A stretch of 64,000 nt of DNA from an uncultured Candidatus Saccharibacteria bacterium (GCA_938036785.1 CALHWE010000011.1:137118-201117); one strand, 5' to 3'; positions 7,933 through 17,583 are shown, numbered from the stretch's first letter. Program-made: numbers and translations. The notes: generated from the letters alone by a model not told the origin.

Positions 7933-8857
7933 GATGCTCCTCGACGAGATAAGGTGGGCGCTGCTTCGTTTCGCTAAAAATCCGGGCGATGTATTCGCCA
8001 ATAACTCCCAAACTCAGTAGCTGCACTCCACCAAGGAAGAGAATCACTGCCATGAGTGACGAATAGCCTGCACCGGTTGGCACACCAAACAGTGGTCGGA
8101 TGAGCAGATAGAGGATATAGATAGAGGCCAAGAAGGCGATAAGAAAGCCCAGCACGGCTGAGATACGCAGTGGCGCGGTCGTAAAGCTCGTGATGCCGTC
8201 AATAGCCAGGTTAATGAGCGTGCGCGGACTTTGCTTGATGCTACCAGCGGCCCGTGGGTCGCGGTCATAGAGAATCTCCTTCTTTTTGTAACCCACCCAA
8301 CTAAAGATCGCTTTGGTATTGCGCTGAGATTCGCGCAGTTGGGTGATGGCAGTGACGCAGCGTTTGCTCAGTAAGCGGAAGTCGCCCGTGTCGATCTGAA
8401 CAGGAATATGCGTCGTACTCTGGAGGAGGCGGTAGTACCAAGCGGCAGTTTTTTTCTTGAGCCAAGTCTCGCCTGAGCGGCTTCGGCGCCGCGCATACAC
8501 ATCATCATACCCCTGTTCCCACAGCTCAATCATCTGCGGGATCAGCTCTGGTGGGTCTTGCAAGTCGGCATCAATTACCACGACAGCATCACCCGCGGCG
8601 TGGTCGAAACCAGCGAGCATAGCAGCTTCTTTACCAAAGTTGCGCGAGAGATTGAGGTAGGCAATGGCGGGGTTGTGTTGCTGCTCAATCTGGATGAGCT
8701 CGAGCGTGTGATCCTGGCTGCCATCATTAATAAATAAGAATTCGAACTGGTAGCGCCGGCGATCGACACTGCGCTGCAGCGTCTCGAGCCGGGCAAACAG
8801 CTGTGGCAAAACAGCTGCTTCGTTGTAGGCAGGAATAAGAATGGTGATTGTTTTCAT
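7910..8857 (-). CDS. Polyprenyl-phosphate glycosyltransferase, GtrB/DPM1-like (GT2)
   Basis: A 315-residue GT2 enzyme likely to move a sugar from a nucleotide donor to undecaprenyl phosphate. The catalytic half has ILIPAYNEAAVLP, INDGSQDHT, the DADLQDPPELIP motif and later GDFRLLSK. Two C-terminal membrane helices follow (LRISAVLGFLIAFLASIYIL and LMAVILFLGGVQLLSLGVIG). This layout is that of GtrB/ArnC-type enzymes. It overlaps the GtrA gene. A TACAAT box lies nine bases before its ATG (8857). Confidence 0.88.
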   Translation of the reverse strand: MKTITILIPAYNEAAVLPQLFARLETLQRSVDRRRYQFEFLFINDGSQDHTLELIQIEQQHNPAIAYLNLSRNFGKEAAMLAGFDHAAGDAVVVIDADLQDPPELIPQMIELWEQGYDDVYARRRSRSGETWLKKKTAAWYYRLLQSTTHIPVQIDTGDFRLLSKRCVTAITQLRESQRNTKAIFSWVGYKKKEILYDRDPRAAGSIKQSPRTLINLAIDGITSFTTAPLRISAVLGFLIAFLASIYILYLLIRPLFGVPTGAGYSSLMAVILFLGGVQLLSLGVIGEYIARIFSETKQRPPYLVEEHREARHRK

Positions 8858-8872
8858 CGTAGCCTTATTGTA

Positions 8873-9745
8873 TCACTTATTGGTTGGTATGAGCGCGATG
8901 AGCGACTGGATGGACGATGCCACCACTGCACCACTGGCCTCGAGCCGGGCCGTCTTGGCCTGGGCTGACTCCAGCTCATTTGTGCCAAGGATCGCCCCGG
9001 CATGGCCCATCTGTACTCCAGATGGTGCACTGTGGCCCGCAATGTAAGCATAGACTGGTTTGCTTATATAACGCTTAATATAATCCGCCGCGGCAATCTC
9101 GCTCGTGCCACCAATTTCACCGATCAGCACAATCTGCTCTACTGTCACATCCTGTTCAAACAACTGCAAGCAATCAATAAAGCTGCTGCCACCAATCATA
9201 TCGCCGCCAATCCCAATTATATAGCGCTGGCCAATGCCTGCCTGAGTGAGGAGGCTCATTGCTTCGTAGGTGAGCGTACCACTGCGGCTGACGATGGCAG
9301 TGTGGCCTGGCGTGGAGAGCGTGGCAGGGATGATGCCAAGGTTATGCACGCCGGGGATGAGAACGCCAGGGCAGTTGGGGCCGATCAAAAGTGAAGAACT
9401 AGTTACCAGGCGTTGTTTTATATGCAACATATCGTGGACAGGTACGCCCTCGGTGATACAAATAATGAGTGGCACCTCTGCATCAATTGCTTCCATAATC
9501 GCTGCTTTGGCATAGGCTGCTGGTACAAAAATGACGGAAATATCGACAGGCTGCTGCGCCTGAATTTCGCGAATCGTCCGGAAGACAGGCACGCCGTGCA
9601 CCTCTGTAACCGATTGGTTGGGTGACGTGCCACCAACGATATGTGTACCACTTGCTAACATACGCTCGGTATGAAATGAGCCATGTTTGCCAGTTATACC
9701 CTGGACAATAACATGCTTACCATGAAAGATATCAGGGATCATCAT
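8873..9745 (-). CDS. sucD: Succinate-CoA ligase (NDP-forming), alpha subunit
   Basis: The 290-residue protein has the CoA-binding Rossmann domain (VQGITGKHGSFHTERML), GPNCPGVLIPG, and the phosphohistidine loop MGHAGAILG near residue 250. It forms acyl-CoA reversibly while making or using NTP. Its start overlaps the sucC stop by four bases (9742-9745), so the subunits are translated together. No other citric-acid-cycle gene is in the window; in a fermentative reduced genome it may make ATP from an acyl-CoA. True substrate not readable. Confidence 0.9.
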   Translation of the reverse strand: MMIPDIFHGKHVIVQGITGKHGSFHTERMLASGTHIVGGTSPNQSVTEVHGVPVFRTIREIQAQQPVDISVIFVPAAYAKAAIMEAIDAEVPLIICITEGVPVHDMLHIKQRLVTSSSLLIGPNCPGVLIPGVHNLGIIPATLSTPGHTAIVSRSGTLTYEAMSLLTQAGIGQRYIIGIGGDMIGGSSFIDCLQLFEQDVTVEQIVLIGEIGGTSEIAAADYIKRYISKPVYAYIAGHSAPSGVQMGHAGAILGTNELESAQAKTARLEASGAVVASSIQSLIALIPTNK

Positions 9746-10791
9746 ACGGCCTCCTCCAGGATGTGAGAGAGATTATCGTAGAGTGGAATGTGTTCGCGGG
9801 CAAGGAGCGTCTTAGCCTTGGCCTCGCGGTTACCTGTTAGGCGGACAGCGAGTGGCGGGAGGTCAGGTAACTGCTGCTTGGCACTAATGATGGCCGCCGC
9901 TACGTCGTCGCAGCGCACAATACCACCAAAGATATTAATAATGATGAGCGCCACGGCAGGGAAACGGGTAATCTGCTTAAAACTAGCCAGGATCTTCTCT
10001 GGAGTTGCTGTGCCACCAATGTCAAGAAAATTAGCTGGCTGCACACCGCGGGCAGTCACCGCATCGACAGTTGCCATTGCGAGACCTGCGCCGTTGGCAA
10101 TCGTCGCAACCGTCCCATTATGGTCGAGCGTGACGAAATTATGATCTTCTAGGGCTGCTTCGTGCCACTGCGGGTGGCGAAACAGCGCCGCATCGTCAAT
10201 CGTCATCTTTGCATCGCCAGCGATGAGCTGGCCATCTGTCGTCACAACGAGTGGGTTAATCTCGAGTAATAGACAATCGTTGTCAATAAAGCAACGCAAA
10301 CAATTCGCCACCATATCCTCAAGCGCAAAGGCTTGCTCTGGCAGCGACAAATACTCCGTTAGTGCTTCGGCTACAGTATGAACGGTTTGTGGCGTAATAA
10401 CCTGGCGAAAGAACGCTGCACGATCGTGTTCTTCCACATCAATGCCACCACTCGTGTGGGCGAGTAGCTCGATGGATGATTGCTCACGGTTAATAGTAAG
10501 CGAAATGTAACACTCGCGGGCGATGGAGAGAACTTCCTCGGCAAGAAGCTTCGTGGGGGTGTAGCCACCGATATCGAGAGCAAAGAGACGCTGAATGGTT
10601 GACGTAACAGTGGATTGCTCGCAGACAATCACTACACCACCTGCCTTGCCGCGGCCACCGATCGGAACTTGTGATTTGAGGACGATAGGGGCGATGGGCA
10701 CCACTGTTGCAGATTCTATAATATCACTCTGCGGTACTGCCACACCAGCCTCGGCCAAGCATTGCTTGGCTTGGTATTCAAGAAGACGCAT
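9742..10791 (-). CDS. sucC: Succinate-CoA ligase (NDP-forming), beta subunit
   Basis: A 349-residue ATP-grasp subunit, shorter than the about 388 of E. coli. It has the N-terminal MRLLEYQAKQCLAEAGV, the nucleotide-binding PIGGRGKAGGV, and the LEINPLVVTTDGQLIAGDAK stretch followed by LFRHPQW. The ATG at 10791 (not 10809) fits the family start and lies seven bases after TACAAT (10799-10804), with TTGCAT sixteen bases further upstream as -35. It therefore appears to be read from its own short-leader promoter and coupled to sucD. Confidence 0.9.
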   Translation of the reverse strand: MRLLEYQAKQCLAEAGVAVPQSDIIESATVVPIAPIVLKSQVPIGGRGKAGGVVIVCEQSTVTSTIQRLFALDIGGYTPTKLLAEEVLSIARECYISLTINREQSSIELLAHTSGGIDVEEHDRAAFFRQVITPQTVHTVAEALTEYLSLPEQAFALEDMVANCLRCFIDNDCLLLEINPLVVTTDGQLIAGDAKMTIDDAALFRHPQWHEAALEDHNFVTLDHNGTVATIANGAGLAMATVDAVTARGVQPANFLDIGGTATPEKILASFKQITRFPAVALIIINIFGGIVRCDDVAAAIISAKQQLPDLPPLAVRLTGNREAKAKTLLAREHIPLYDNLSHILEEAV

Positions 10792-10928
10792 AGGTATTAT
10801 TGTACGCATAGATGGCGAATATGCAAAATGATTGCGTGCGTAACAGGGGTGATAAGACGAAGGTTATCGTGCGAAAGTCAGTCTTTAAAATTCGCTTCTT
10901 TGGCGCTGACCTGTCATCTCAAGCTGAG

Positions 10929-11948
10929 CTATTTACCAGTAAAAAACTTCCGGAATTTGAGTAGACCTGTCTGGTTAGGTAGTGGACCGTTGTGGATAAT
11001 ACTACGGATATAATCGACCGATACGCTTCGCTGCCGCTGGATAGCAAAGCGTTGGCGATAGGCCGCTGGCTGGCGAATAACAGAAGCGAGCATACCACGC
11101 AGTGCTGGCCAACCATTGCCATGGCGCAGTGCACTAAAGAATATCAGCCAATAGGTGAGGCAAAAGCGCACACCAATCGACCAAAACAGCCGTCCTGGCA
11201 CATTCTTGATAAAAATAAGCGGTAAGTTCTTAAAGGTGTTGTATACCGCGAGCCCTGGGACTTTGCTACTGCTGGCACCAACCTTGTGGTATGCGACGGC
11301 GTGCGGCGTGAAGCGCACTGTCCAGCCTGCTAGCTGCGTACGAAAGCTGAGGTCGACGTCTTCGTAGTACATGAAGAATGCTTCGTCAAAAAGGTCAACA
11401 GTGTCGAACAGTGCCGTGCGATACACTGCTCCGCCACCCGTTGCACCAAACACCGCTCCGGCCTCTGTTGGCGCGTGGCTAATTGGTTCATCACGGTGGC
11501 GCGGGCCAGGCAAACCCCAGGTGGTGTAGAAATCGCCCGAGCTATCGATGGTTGTCCCATCGCGACGAGCAAGTAGCCCAGTGGCAATGCCACAGTGCGG
11601 ATGAGCTCGTAGCTCATCCACTAGGGCTTGGCACCAGTGTGTGTTAGCAACTGCGTCGGGATTAAGCACGCCAACAAAGCGAAATTGCTGCTTCTGTGCG
11701 TAGCGCAGGCCTGTGTTAATACCACCGGCGAAGCCGAGGTTGCGCTGATTCTCAATGATGACGAGACTGAGCGCAGGGTGTTTAGCTTGATATGAGCGGA
11801 AGCGTGCCACCGAGTCATCATGCGAGTCGTTATCGACCACAATAATGGTTGGCACTAGCGTCTGCTGCGCCAACGAATCGATGCATTCTAGGGCATCATC
11901 GGCGCCGTTCCAGTTAAGAACTATGATTGCAAGATTGTTTTTTACCAC
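10929..11948 (-). CDS. Glycosyltransferase family 2, rhamnosyltransferase-like
   Basis: A roughly 340-residue inverting GT-A enzyme. Motifs: IIVLNWNGADDALECIDSL, VVDNDSHDDS, NLGFAGGINTGLRYA and the metal-site region GVLNPDAV; FFMYYEDVDLSFR is the acceptor-side EDxD motif of WbbL/RfbF-type rhamnosyltransferases. Two hydrophobic stretches near the C-terminus may touch the membrane. The first ATG (11954) lies directly after a TATAAT; the GTG two codons later (11948) is exactly six bases from that box and is preferred. It is divergent from wzm and shares its promoter DNA. Confidence 0.85.
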   Translation of the reverse strand: MVKNNLAIIVLNWNGADDALECIDSLAQQTLVPTIIVVDNDSHDDSVARFRSYQAKHPALSLVIIENQRNLGFAGGINTGLRYAQKQQFRFVGVLNPDAVANTHWCQALVDELRAHPHCGIATGLLARRDGTTIDSSGDFYTTWGLPGPRHRDEPISHAPTEAGAVFGATGGGAVYRTALFDTVDLFDEAFFMYYEDVDLSFRTQLAGWTVRFTPHAVAYHKVGASSSKVPGLAVYNTFKNLPLIFIKNVPGRLFWSIGVRFCLTYWLIFFSALRHGNGWPALRGMLASVIRQPAAYRQRFAIQRQRSVSVDYIRSIIHNGPLPNQTGLLKFRKFFTGK

Positions 11949-11964
11949 GGTCATATTATATAAT
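11936..11964. promoter_or_regulatory. Shared divergent promoter with palindromic -10
   Basis: The self-complementary ATTATATAAT (11955-11964) gives TATAAT on the plus strand (11959-11964) for wzm and on the minus strand (complement of 11955-11960) for the GT2 gene. A TTGTTT (11936-11941) stands 17 bases from the plus-strand box. A weak TTTCAT (complement of 11978-11983) stands 17 bases from the minus-strand box. Confidence 0.55.
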
Positions 11965-11977
11965 GGCCAAAGAAACT

Positions 11978-12787
11978 ATGAAAGTAACAAATCTTTTGCA
12001 ACGAAAAAACCGCATCTTGCTGCGCGAGTTGGTCGTAACGGACTTCAAGCTACGCTACCAGGGATCGGTGCTAGGCTATTTGTGGTCAATCCTCAAACCG
12101 ATATTTTTGTTTATTATTTTGTATATTGTGTTCGATAAATTCCTCGGCCTTGGTAAGCAAGTCGAGCACTATCCGGTGTATCTTTTAGTGGGAATTGTGC
12201 TATGGAACTTCTTTAGTGAAGCGACGGTGCAAGGGCTACAGTCGATCGTCTCGCGCGGCGACCTTATCCGCAAGATCAACTTCCCCAAGTATATTATCGT
12301 TATCTCAGGTACGATCTCGGCCTTTATCAACCTTGCCATCAACATGGTGGTGATTTTAGGTTTTTGTTTGGTTAATGGCGTACAGTGGTCGCTTGAGGGA
12401 TTGTTGGTTATTCCACTCATCCTCGAGCTCTATGTACTCTCCTTGGCGGTGGCATTTTTCCTTGCGACGATCAATGTGAAATACCGCGATATTGGCTACC
12501 TATGGGAGATCTTTATGCAGGCTGCCTTCTATGCCACGCCGGTTATTTATCCTTTGCAGATGGTAATGGAGCGCATGCCAGCTGCTGCGCCATATCTCAT
12601 GCTCAACCCAGCAGCCCAGATCATCCAAGACGTCCGCCAAGTGCTCGTAACACCCCAGACTATCCAGCTCTACGATCTTGTTTCCTTCCCGTGGGTGCTC
12701 ATTCCATTTATTTCGATTATCATTATCATTCTGTTGGCGGTGTTTTATTTCCGGCGCAACCAACAGTATTTTGCGGAGAGTATCTAG
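11978..12787 (+). CDS. wzm: ABC-2 type polysaccharide export permease (Wzm/TagG family)
   Basis: A 269-residue membrane protein with six predicted helices, starting with the amphipathic RELVVTDFKLRYQGSVLGYLW typical of Wzm/TagG. It forms the channel that passes lipid-linked polysaccharide outward with Wzt. ATG 11963 (15 bases upstream) is possible, but the TATAAT of the promoter overlaps it, so ATG 11978 is preferred. The wzt start codon directly follows the stop codon. Confidence 0.92.
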   Translation: MKVTNLLQRKNRILLRELVVTDFKLRYQGSVLGYLWSILKPIFLFIILYIVFDKFLGLGKQVEHYPVYLLVGIVLWNFFSEATVQGLQSIVSRGDLIRKINFPKYIIVISGTISAFINLAINMVVILGFCLVNGVQWSLEGLLVIPLILELYVLSLAVAFFLATINVKYRDIGYLWEIFMQAAFYATPVIYPLQMVMERMPAAAPYLMLNPAAQIIQDVRQVLVTPQTIQLYDLVSFPWVLIPFISIIIIILLAVFYFRRNQQYFAESI

Positions 12788-13948
12788 ATGGCGCAACCAA
12801 TCGTTGTTATCAATAACCTCACGAAGTCCTTCAAGATCCCGCTGGAGGCAAGTTCGGGCATCAAGCAAAAACTCATTAATCTCCTCAAGGGGCGCAAAGG
12901 GTATCGGGTTTTTACACCACTTAAGGATATCGACTTTACCATCAACGAGGGTGATTTCTTTGGTATTGTTGGGCGCAATGGCTCAGGTAAGAGTACGCTA
13001 CTCAAGACAATCGCTGGTATCTACACCCCCAATAGCGGAAGTGTCGAGGTGGGTGGCTCGCTGGTGCCGTTTATCGAGCTGGGTGTTGGCTTTAACCCAG
13101 AGCTGACTGGCCGCGAGAATGTCTTTCTCAATGGTGCACTGCTCGGCTTTAGCCACGACGAGATGGAGGCAATGTATGATAAAATCGTCGACTTTGCCGA
13201 GCTGGGTGACTTTATGGAGGAGCGGCTCAAGAATTATTCCAGTGGGATGCAGGTGCGCCTGGCTTTCTCTATCGCCATTCGTGCCCATGCCGATATCTTA
13301 CTCCTAGATGAAGTCTTGGCGGTAGGAGATGAAGCCTTCCAAAAGAAGTGCTATGCTTACTTCGATAAGCTCAAGCGCGAAAAGCGCACCGTTATCCTCG
13401 TCACGCATGATATGTCGGCGGTAGAGCGCTTTTGCAACAAGGCGGTATTTATCGAGGATGGGAAGGTGAAGATGATCGGCAAGCCATACCGCATCGCCGC
13501 CGCCTATAGTCGGAGCAACATTAAGAGCTACAACGAGTCAGAAGGGCTAGACGAGCAAATATCAGATGACTTCGACATTACACTGCGTGGCAGTGATGGC
13601 AACGAACAGACGGTGTATGAGTATAACGAAACTATGACGGTGGAGTTAGAGTGGCAGCAAACAGGGGTCAAGCACGTTGGTGTCGCAATCTTCCGCGAGA
13701 ATGGCGAGTATGTCTATGGCCCTAACACCTACCAAGAAAAAGTGAAGATTGCTGGCAAGAATCGTGCGACCTACACAGTGCAGCTCAACCTCAACGAGGG
13801 GAGTTACTTCATCAAGGCTGGCTTGATGGGGGCGGACGACACGAAGACAATCGCCTTTACTGAGGAGGGGCCGCACTTCTCGGTGCAACGTGATTATGAT
13901 CATGGCCGGTGGGGTGGTGTTACCAAGCTCAAGCATACCTGGAAATAG
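12788..13948 (+). CDS. wzt: Polysaccharide ABC exporter ATPase with C-terminal Wzt-like domain
   Basis: A 386-residue ATPase partner of Wzm. Walker A is GRNGSGKST (about residue 60), the ABC signature YSSGMQVRLAF (about 150) and Walker B DILLLDEVLAVGDE (about 170). A C-terminal part of about 140 residues with beta structure matches the Wzt carbohydrate-binding domain, which in O9a-type systems recognises the finished chain. GGAGAG at the end of wzm serves as its ribosome site. Confidence 0.93.
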   Translation: MAQPIVVINNLTKSFKIPLEASSGIKQKLINLLKGRKGYRVFTPLKDIDFTINEGDFFGIVGRNGSGKSTLLKTIAGIYTPNSGSVEVGGSLVPFIELGVGFNPELTGRENVFLNGALLGFSHDEMEAMYDKIVDFAELGDFMEERLKNYSSGMQVRLAFSIAIRAHADILLLDEVLAVGDEAFQKKCYAYFDKLKREKRTVILVTHDMSAVERFCNKAVFIEDGKVKMIGKPYRIAAAYSRSNIKSYNESEGLDEQISDDFDITLRGSDGNEQTVYEYNETMTVELEWQQTGVKHVGVAIFRENGEYVYGPNTYQEKVKIAGKNRATYTVQLNLNEGSYFIKAGLMGADDTKTIAFTEEGPHFSVQRDYDHGRWGGVTKLKHTWK

Positions 13949-13954
13949 GGAGAA

Positions 13955-15370
13955 ATGTCGTATATATTACATCGTTTGACGCACCTTATCAAAGCCAATC
14001 GCCATCTCCACCGCGCGGTACGTTACCTCCTAGCGCCGTATCGAGTCTATCTTGATGCTCGCCAGCGCCGCATCTACGATGCATGGCAGCGTCAGCATAC
14101 TGAGCAGCCACCAGCACTTGCCTCACTTACTGAGCAGCCGCTTATCTCCATCATCGTACCGACGTATAATACGCCGATTCCATTTCTGCGAGAGATGGTA
14201 CAGTCTGTGGTGGCGCAGTCGTACCCACATTGGGAACTTATCCTCGTTGACGATGCCTCGACTAATGAGACTACTCGCCAGGCGATTCGTGACCTAGCCG
14301 AGGACATACCGCAGCTCAAGCCGTTCTTTTTGGACAAGAACCATCACATTGCTGGTGCAACCAACTATGGCATCGCACAGGCTACGGGCGAATACATTGC
14401 GCTGCTTGACCATGATGATACTCTCCACCCTGATGCACTTCTGTGGGTTGCGGCCGCGATCGACCGCACTGACGCGCAGTTTGTCTACACCGATGAGACG
14501 AAGATGGATGAACATGGCCGGCCCTATCAGCCGTTCTTTAAGCCCGACTGGAACGCAGATTTTTTGCGCGCGGTGAATTACATTACGCACTTTGCCGTCA
14601 TGTCGCGCCAGTTACTCACAGAGGTCGGCGGTGAAGATGGAGCGTATAATGGCACGCAGGATTGGGAGTTGTTCTTGCGTCTGACGCGGGCTTTGCAGCC
14701 CGAGCAGATTGCTCATGTGCCGCATATCCTCTACTATTGGCGTGTTCACCAAGCCTCTACGGCGAAAGATCTTGATGCTAAGCCTTACGTCATCGATGCG
14801 CAGCGCCGCGCTCTCGAAGCGGATAGCGCCGCTCGCCAGGTGCAGACCCAGGTAGAGCGTGACCCGCAGTATGGTGCTCAGTGGCAGATGAGCTATAGCT
14901 TAGGCCAAGTATATAGCACTGACACCGCGTCGTTTGATGAGTCGACCACTGTTGGTCAACTGCTTGAGATAACTACCGCCGAGATGATATGCCTGACGCA
15001 GTATAATGCGCTGCCTGCTGCCACGCTGCAGCACCTCGCTGCCGATGCTGCTCGCCCAATGATTGGTGCGGTGGCGCCACGGATTGCCGATGAGCAGCAG
15101 GTGATTGCAAATTTGTCGTCGATTTTGCAGCCATCGGTGGTAGGTCTGCTTCAGCAGCTCAACCGGCGCTCATTTACCAAACATATCTACTTGACAGCCC
15201 GCTATAATCTTGGTATTATTGACGCACCAACAGTGGTGGTGGCGCGCACCAAACTTGCTGCTCTTGCGCCAGATACACCGCTTACCAGTGCTCAGATAAC
15301 TGCTGCACTCTGTGGTAAAGGATACAACACACTATATAACCCGCACGTAACGCCAGAGGAGGACGTATGA
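13955..15370 (+). CDS. Glycosyltransferase family 2
   Basis: A 471-residue protein. The GT-A domain runs from about 50 to 300: PLISIIVPTYNTPIPFLREM, LVDDASTNE, GATNYGIAQATGEYIALLDHDD (the DxD site), and GTQDWELFLRLT. After it comes about 150 residues without a recognised domain. It is the third gene of the wzm-wzt operon, six bases after wzt, and its stop overlaps the next gene by four bases, so it probably builds or caps the exported chain. Confidence 0.87.
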   Translation: MSYILHRLTHLIKANRHLHRAVRYLLAPYRVYLDARQRRIYDAWQRQHTEQPPALASLTEQPLISIIVPTYNTPIPFLREMVQSVVAQSYPHWELILVDDASTNETTRQAIRDLAEDIPQLKPFFLDKNHHIAGATNYGIAQATGEYIALLDHDDTLHPDALLWVAAAIDRTDAQFVYTDETKMDEHGRPYQPFFKPDWNADFLRAVNYITHFAVMSRQLLTEVGGEDGAYNGTQDWELFLRLTRALQPEQIAHVPHILYYWRVHQASTAKDLDAKPYVIDAQRRALEADSAARQVQTQVERDPQYGAQWQMSYSLGQVYSTDTASFDESTTVGQLLEITTAEMICLTQYNALPAATLQHLAADAARPMIGAVAPRIADEQQVIANLSSILQPSVVGLLQQLNRRSFTKHIYLTARYNLGIIDAPTVVVARTKLAALAPDTPLTSAQITAALCGKGYNTLYNPHVTPEEDV

Positions 15371-17583
15371 TCGGTAAAGTACACAAAGCCGCCAAGAAAA
15401 GCATGAAGATTATCAAAGACGATGGAATGATTGGCTTTGGTAAGCGCGCCACGAAGTATGCCTATTATCGTAAATTCCCCGAGCGCAAACAGAAGTATTA
15501 CAAAGATATTCTTTTTATTAACGGCTGCACCTTGCCGCACCCTGAACGCTACCGCGTGGCACACCAAATGGAGCAGTTGATGTCGCAGGGGCTAACGGTG
15601 GAGAGTGTGTTTTATGATCGACTCTCGCTGGATGATCTCAAGTATTATCGTGGCTTCGTCTTCTTTCGTTGCCCAGTGACAGAGACGGTGCGGGAGTTTA
15701 TCAAGCAAGCAAAGTTCTTCAACAAGACCTGCTTCTTTGATATCGACGATCTTGTCATCGATCAAACGTACACCGATGGCATCAAATACGTCCAGCAGAT
15801 GAACCAAGCCGATAAGCAGCTCTACGACGATGGAGTGAACCGCATGCGCGAGACACTTAAGCTTTGTGATCACGTTGTGACGACTACGACACAACTGCGC
15901 GATGAACTGCAAAAGTACACTACCGGTGATGTACTGATTAACCGCAATGCTGCCTCTGATGAGATGATCAAGACGTCCAATATGGCGCTGGAAGACCTTA
16001 AGGAAGGTATCATCGAGAAGGATGAGAATAAGCTGATCATTGGGTACTTTAGTGGGAGTATTACGCACAATGAGGACTTTGAGCTAGTCATTCCAGACTT
16101 GATTCGGCTGTTCGATGCGTATCCGCAGCTCCACCTCAAGATTGCTGGTATTCTCGACGTACCGACCGCGCTTGAACCATATAAAGAGCGAGTAATGACG
16201 TCAGGCTTTGTCGATTGGCGTGAGCTACCTAAGGTGATGGTGGACTGCGATATTATTCTTGCACCACTGGTCGATACGATCTTTAACCGTGCGAAGTCTG
16301 AGAACAAATGGCTTGAGGCTGGTCTCGTTAAGGTGCCGACGGTGGCGAGTCAGGTGGGGGCCTTTGCCGAGCAAGTGAAGGACGGCGAGACGGGCCTCTT
16401 GGTTGGCGCGGATAACGATTGGTATGCAGCGCTCGATCGCCTCATTACCGACAAAACACTGCGCACTCAGCTGGGTGAAAATGCACACAAGATTGCCGCC
16501 AATGATTATTCGACGGTCTACACTGGTTACACGCTTGCATCGTTTATACGGGAACGCTTAGCGCGCAATATTGGCTTTGTTTTGCCTTCGACGGATATCT
16601 CGGGTGGAGTGATCGTTGCCGTCAAACATGCCGATATCCTGCGCAAGGCGGGCTGGGATGTAACACTGATCGATTCAGTGAGTAAGCATGCCCTTAAGCA
16701 GGCCAAAAAGACCTACCAATACCGCTCTGAATTGCCAGGTTTTAATGTTATTACAGCGCACAAGACGAAGATAGAGGCCTTCTTTGACACGCAAGTGGCG
16801 ACGCTGTGGTCAACGGTAGAGATTATCAAAAAGCACCCCAATGTACGCAATCGGCTCTACTTCGTCCAGAACTTCGAGACTGATTTTTATATCCCCGGTA
16901 CGGGTGGACCACGCTTCGCGGCGAACGCATCATACTGTGACCAGTCGGGTGTGCGCTACGTAACAATGTCGCTCTGGTGCCAGAAGTGGCTTAAAGATAT
17001 GTTTGGCAAGGATGCGAAGTATGTCTCGAACGGCATCGATATTGAGTATTATCCATACCGCGAGCGCGATTTTAACAGTGGTCGCAGGATAAAAATCCTC
17101 GTTGAGGGCGATAGCAAGAGCGAGTATAAGAACACCGACGAAGCCTTCCGCATTATCAACCAACTCGACCCTGCGAAGTATGAAATTTCATACTTATCGT
17201 ACCGCAAAGAGCCCAAGGACTGGTACCGCGTCGATACATTCTACAATCGCATTGCACCCGAGAAGGTCGGCGAAGTATACGCCAGCTGTGACATTCTCAT
17301 CAAAACAAGCATCCTCGAGAGCTTCTCCTATCCACCACTCGAGATAATGGCAACTGGTGGTCTTGCGGTAGTAGTGCCTAATGGCGGTAATGTCGAGTAT
17401 CTCAAGGATGGTGAGAACTGCCTCCTTTACCAGCAGGGTGATATAGCGGCTGGTGTAGCGGCCGTAGAGCGCCTGGTAGCGGACAAAGCACTGCGCGACA
17501 AGCTCATCGCTGGTGGCCGCCAAACTGCCAACGACTATCAATGGAAGAATATTGAGGAGAAAGTGGCAGCGATTTACGAATAA
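15367..17583 (+). CDS. Two-domain GT4 glycosyltransferase (tandem GT-B units)
   Basis: A 738-residue protein with two GT-B enzymes in tandem. The first (about 45-400) has FFDIDDLVID, LIIGYFSGSITHNEDFE, and a donor site at ENKWLEAGLVKVPTVAS. The second (about 400-738) opens NIGFVLPSTDISGGVIVAVK and has RRIKILVEGDSKSEYKNTDE and SFSYPPLEIMATGGLAVVV. The second unit resembles WsaF-type rhamnosyltransferases. Such fusions often add two different sugars of a repeat unit. It is the last gene of the wzm operon and is followed by a strong terminator. Confidence 0.85.
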   Translation: MIGKVHKAAKKSMKIIKDDGMIGFGKRATKYAYYRKFPERKQKYYKDILFINGCTLPHPERYRVAHQMEQLMSQGLTVESVFYDRLSLDDLKYYRGFVFFRCPVTETVREFIKQAKFFNKTCFFDIDDLVIDQTYTDGIKYVQQMNQADKQLYDDGVNRMRETLKLCDHVVTTTTQLRDELQKYTTGDVLINRNAASDEMIKTSNMALEDLKEGIIEKDENKLIIGYFSGSITHNEDFELVIPDLIRLFDAYPQLHLKIAGILDVPTALEPYKERVMTSGFVDWRELPKVMVDCDIILAPLVDTIFNRAKSENKWLEAGLVKVPTVASQVGAFAEQVKDGETGLLVGADNDWYAALDRLITDKTLRTQLGENAHKIAANDYSTVYTGYTLASFIRERLARNIGFVLPSTDISGGVIVAVKHADILRKAGWDVTLIDSVSKHALKQAKKTYQYRSELPGFNVITAHKTKIEAFFDTQVATLWSTVEIIKKHPNVRNRLYFVQNFETDFYIPGTGGPRFAANASYCDQSGVRYVTMSLWCQKWLKDMFGKDAKYVSNGIDIEYYPYRERDFNSGRRIKILVEGDSKSEYKNTDEAFRIINQLDPAKYEISYLSYRKEPKDWYRVDTFYNRIAPEKVGEVYASCDILIKTSILESFSYPPLEIMATGGLAVVVPNGGNVEYLKDGENCLLYQQGDIAAGVAAVERLVADKALRDKLIAGGRQTANDYQWKNIEEKVAAIYE

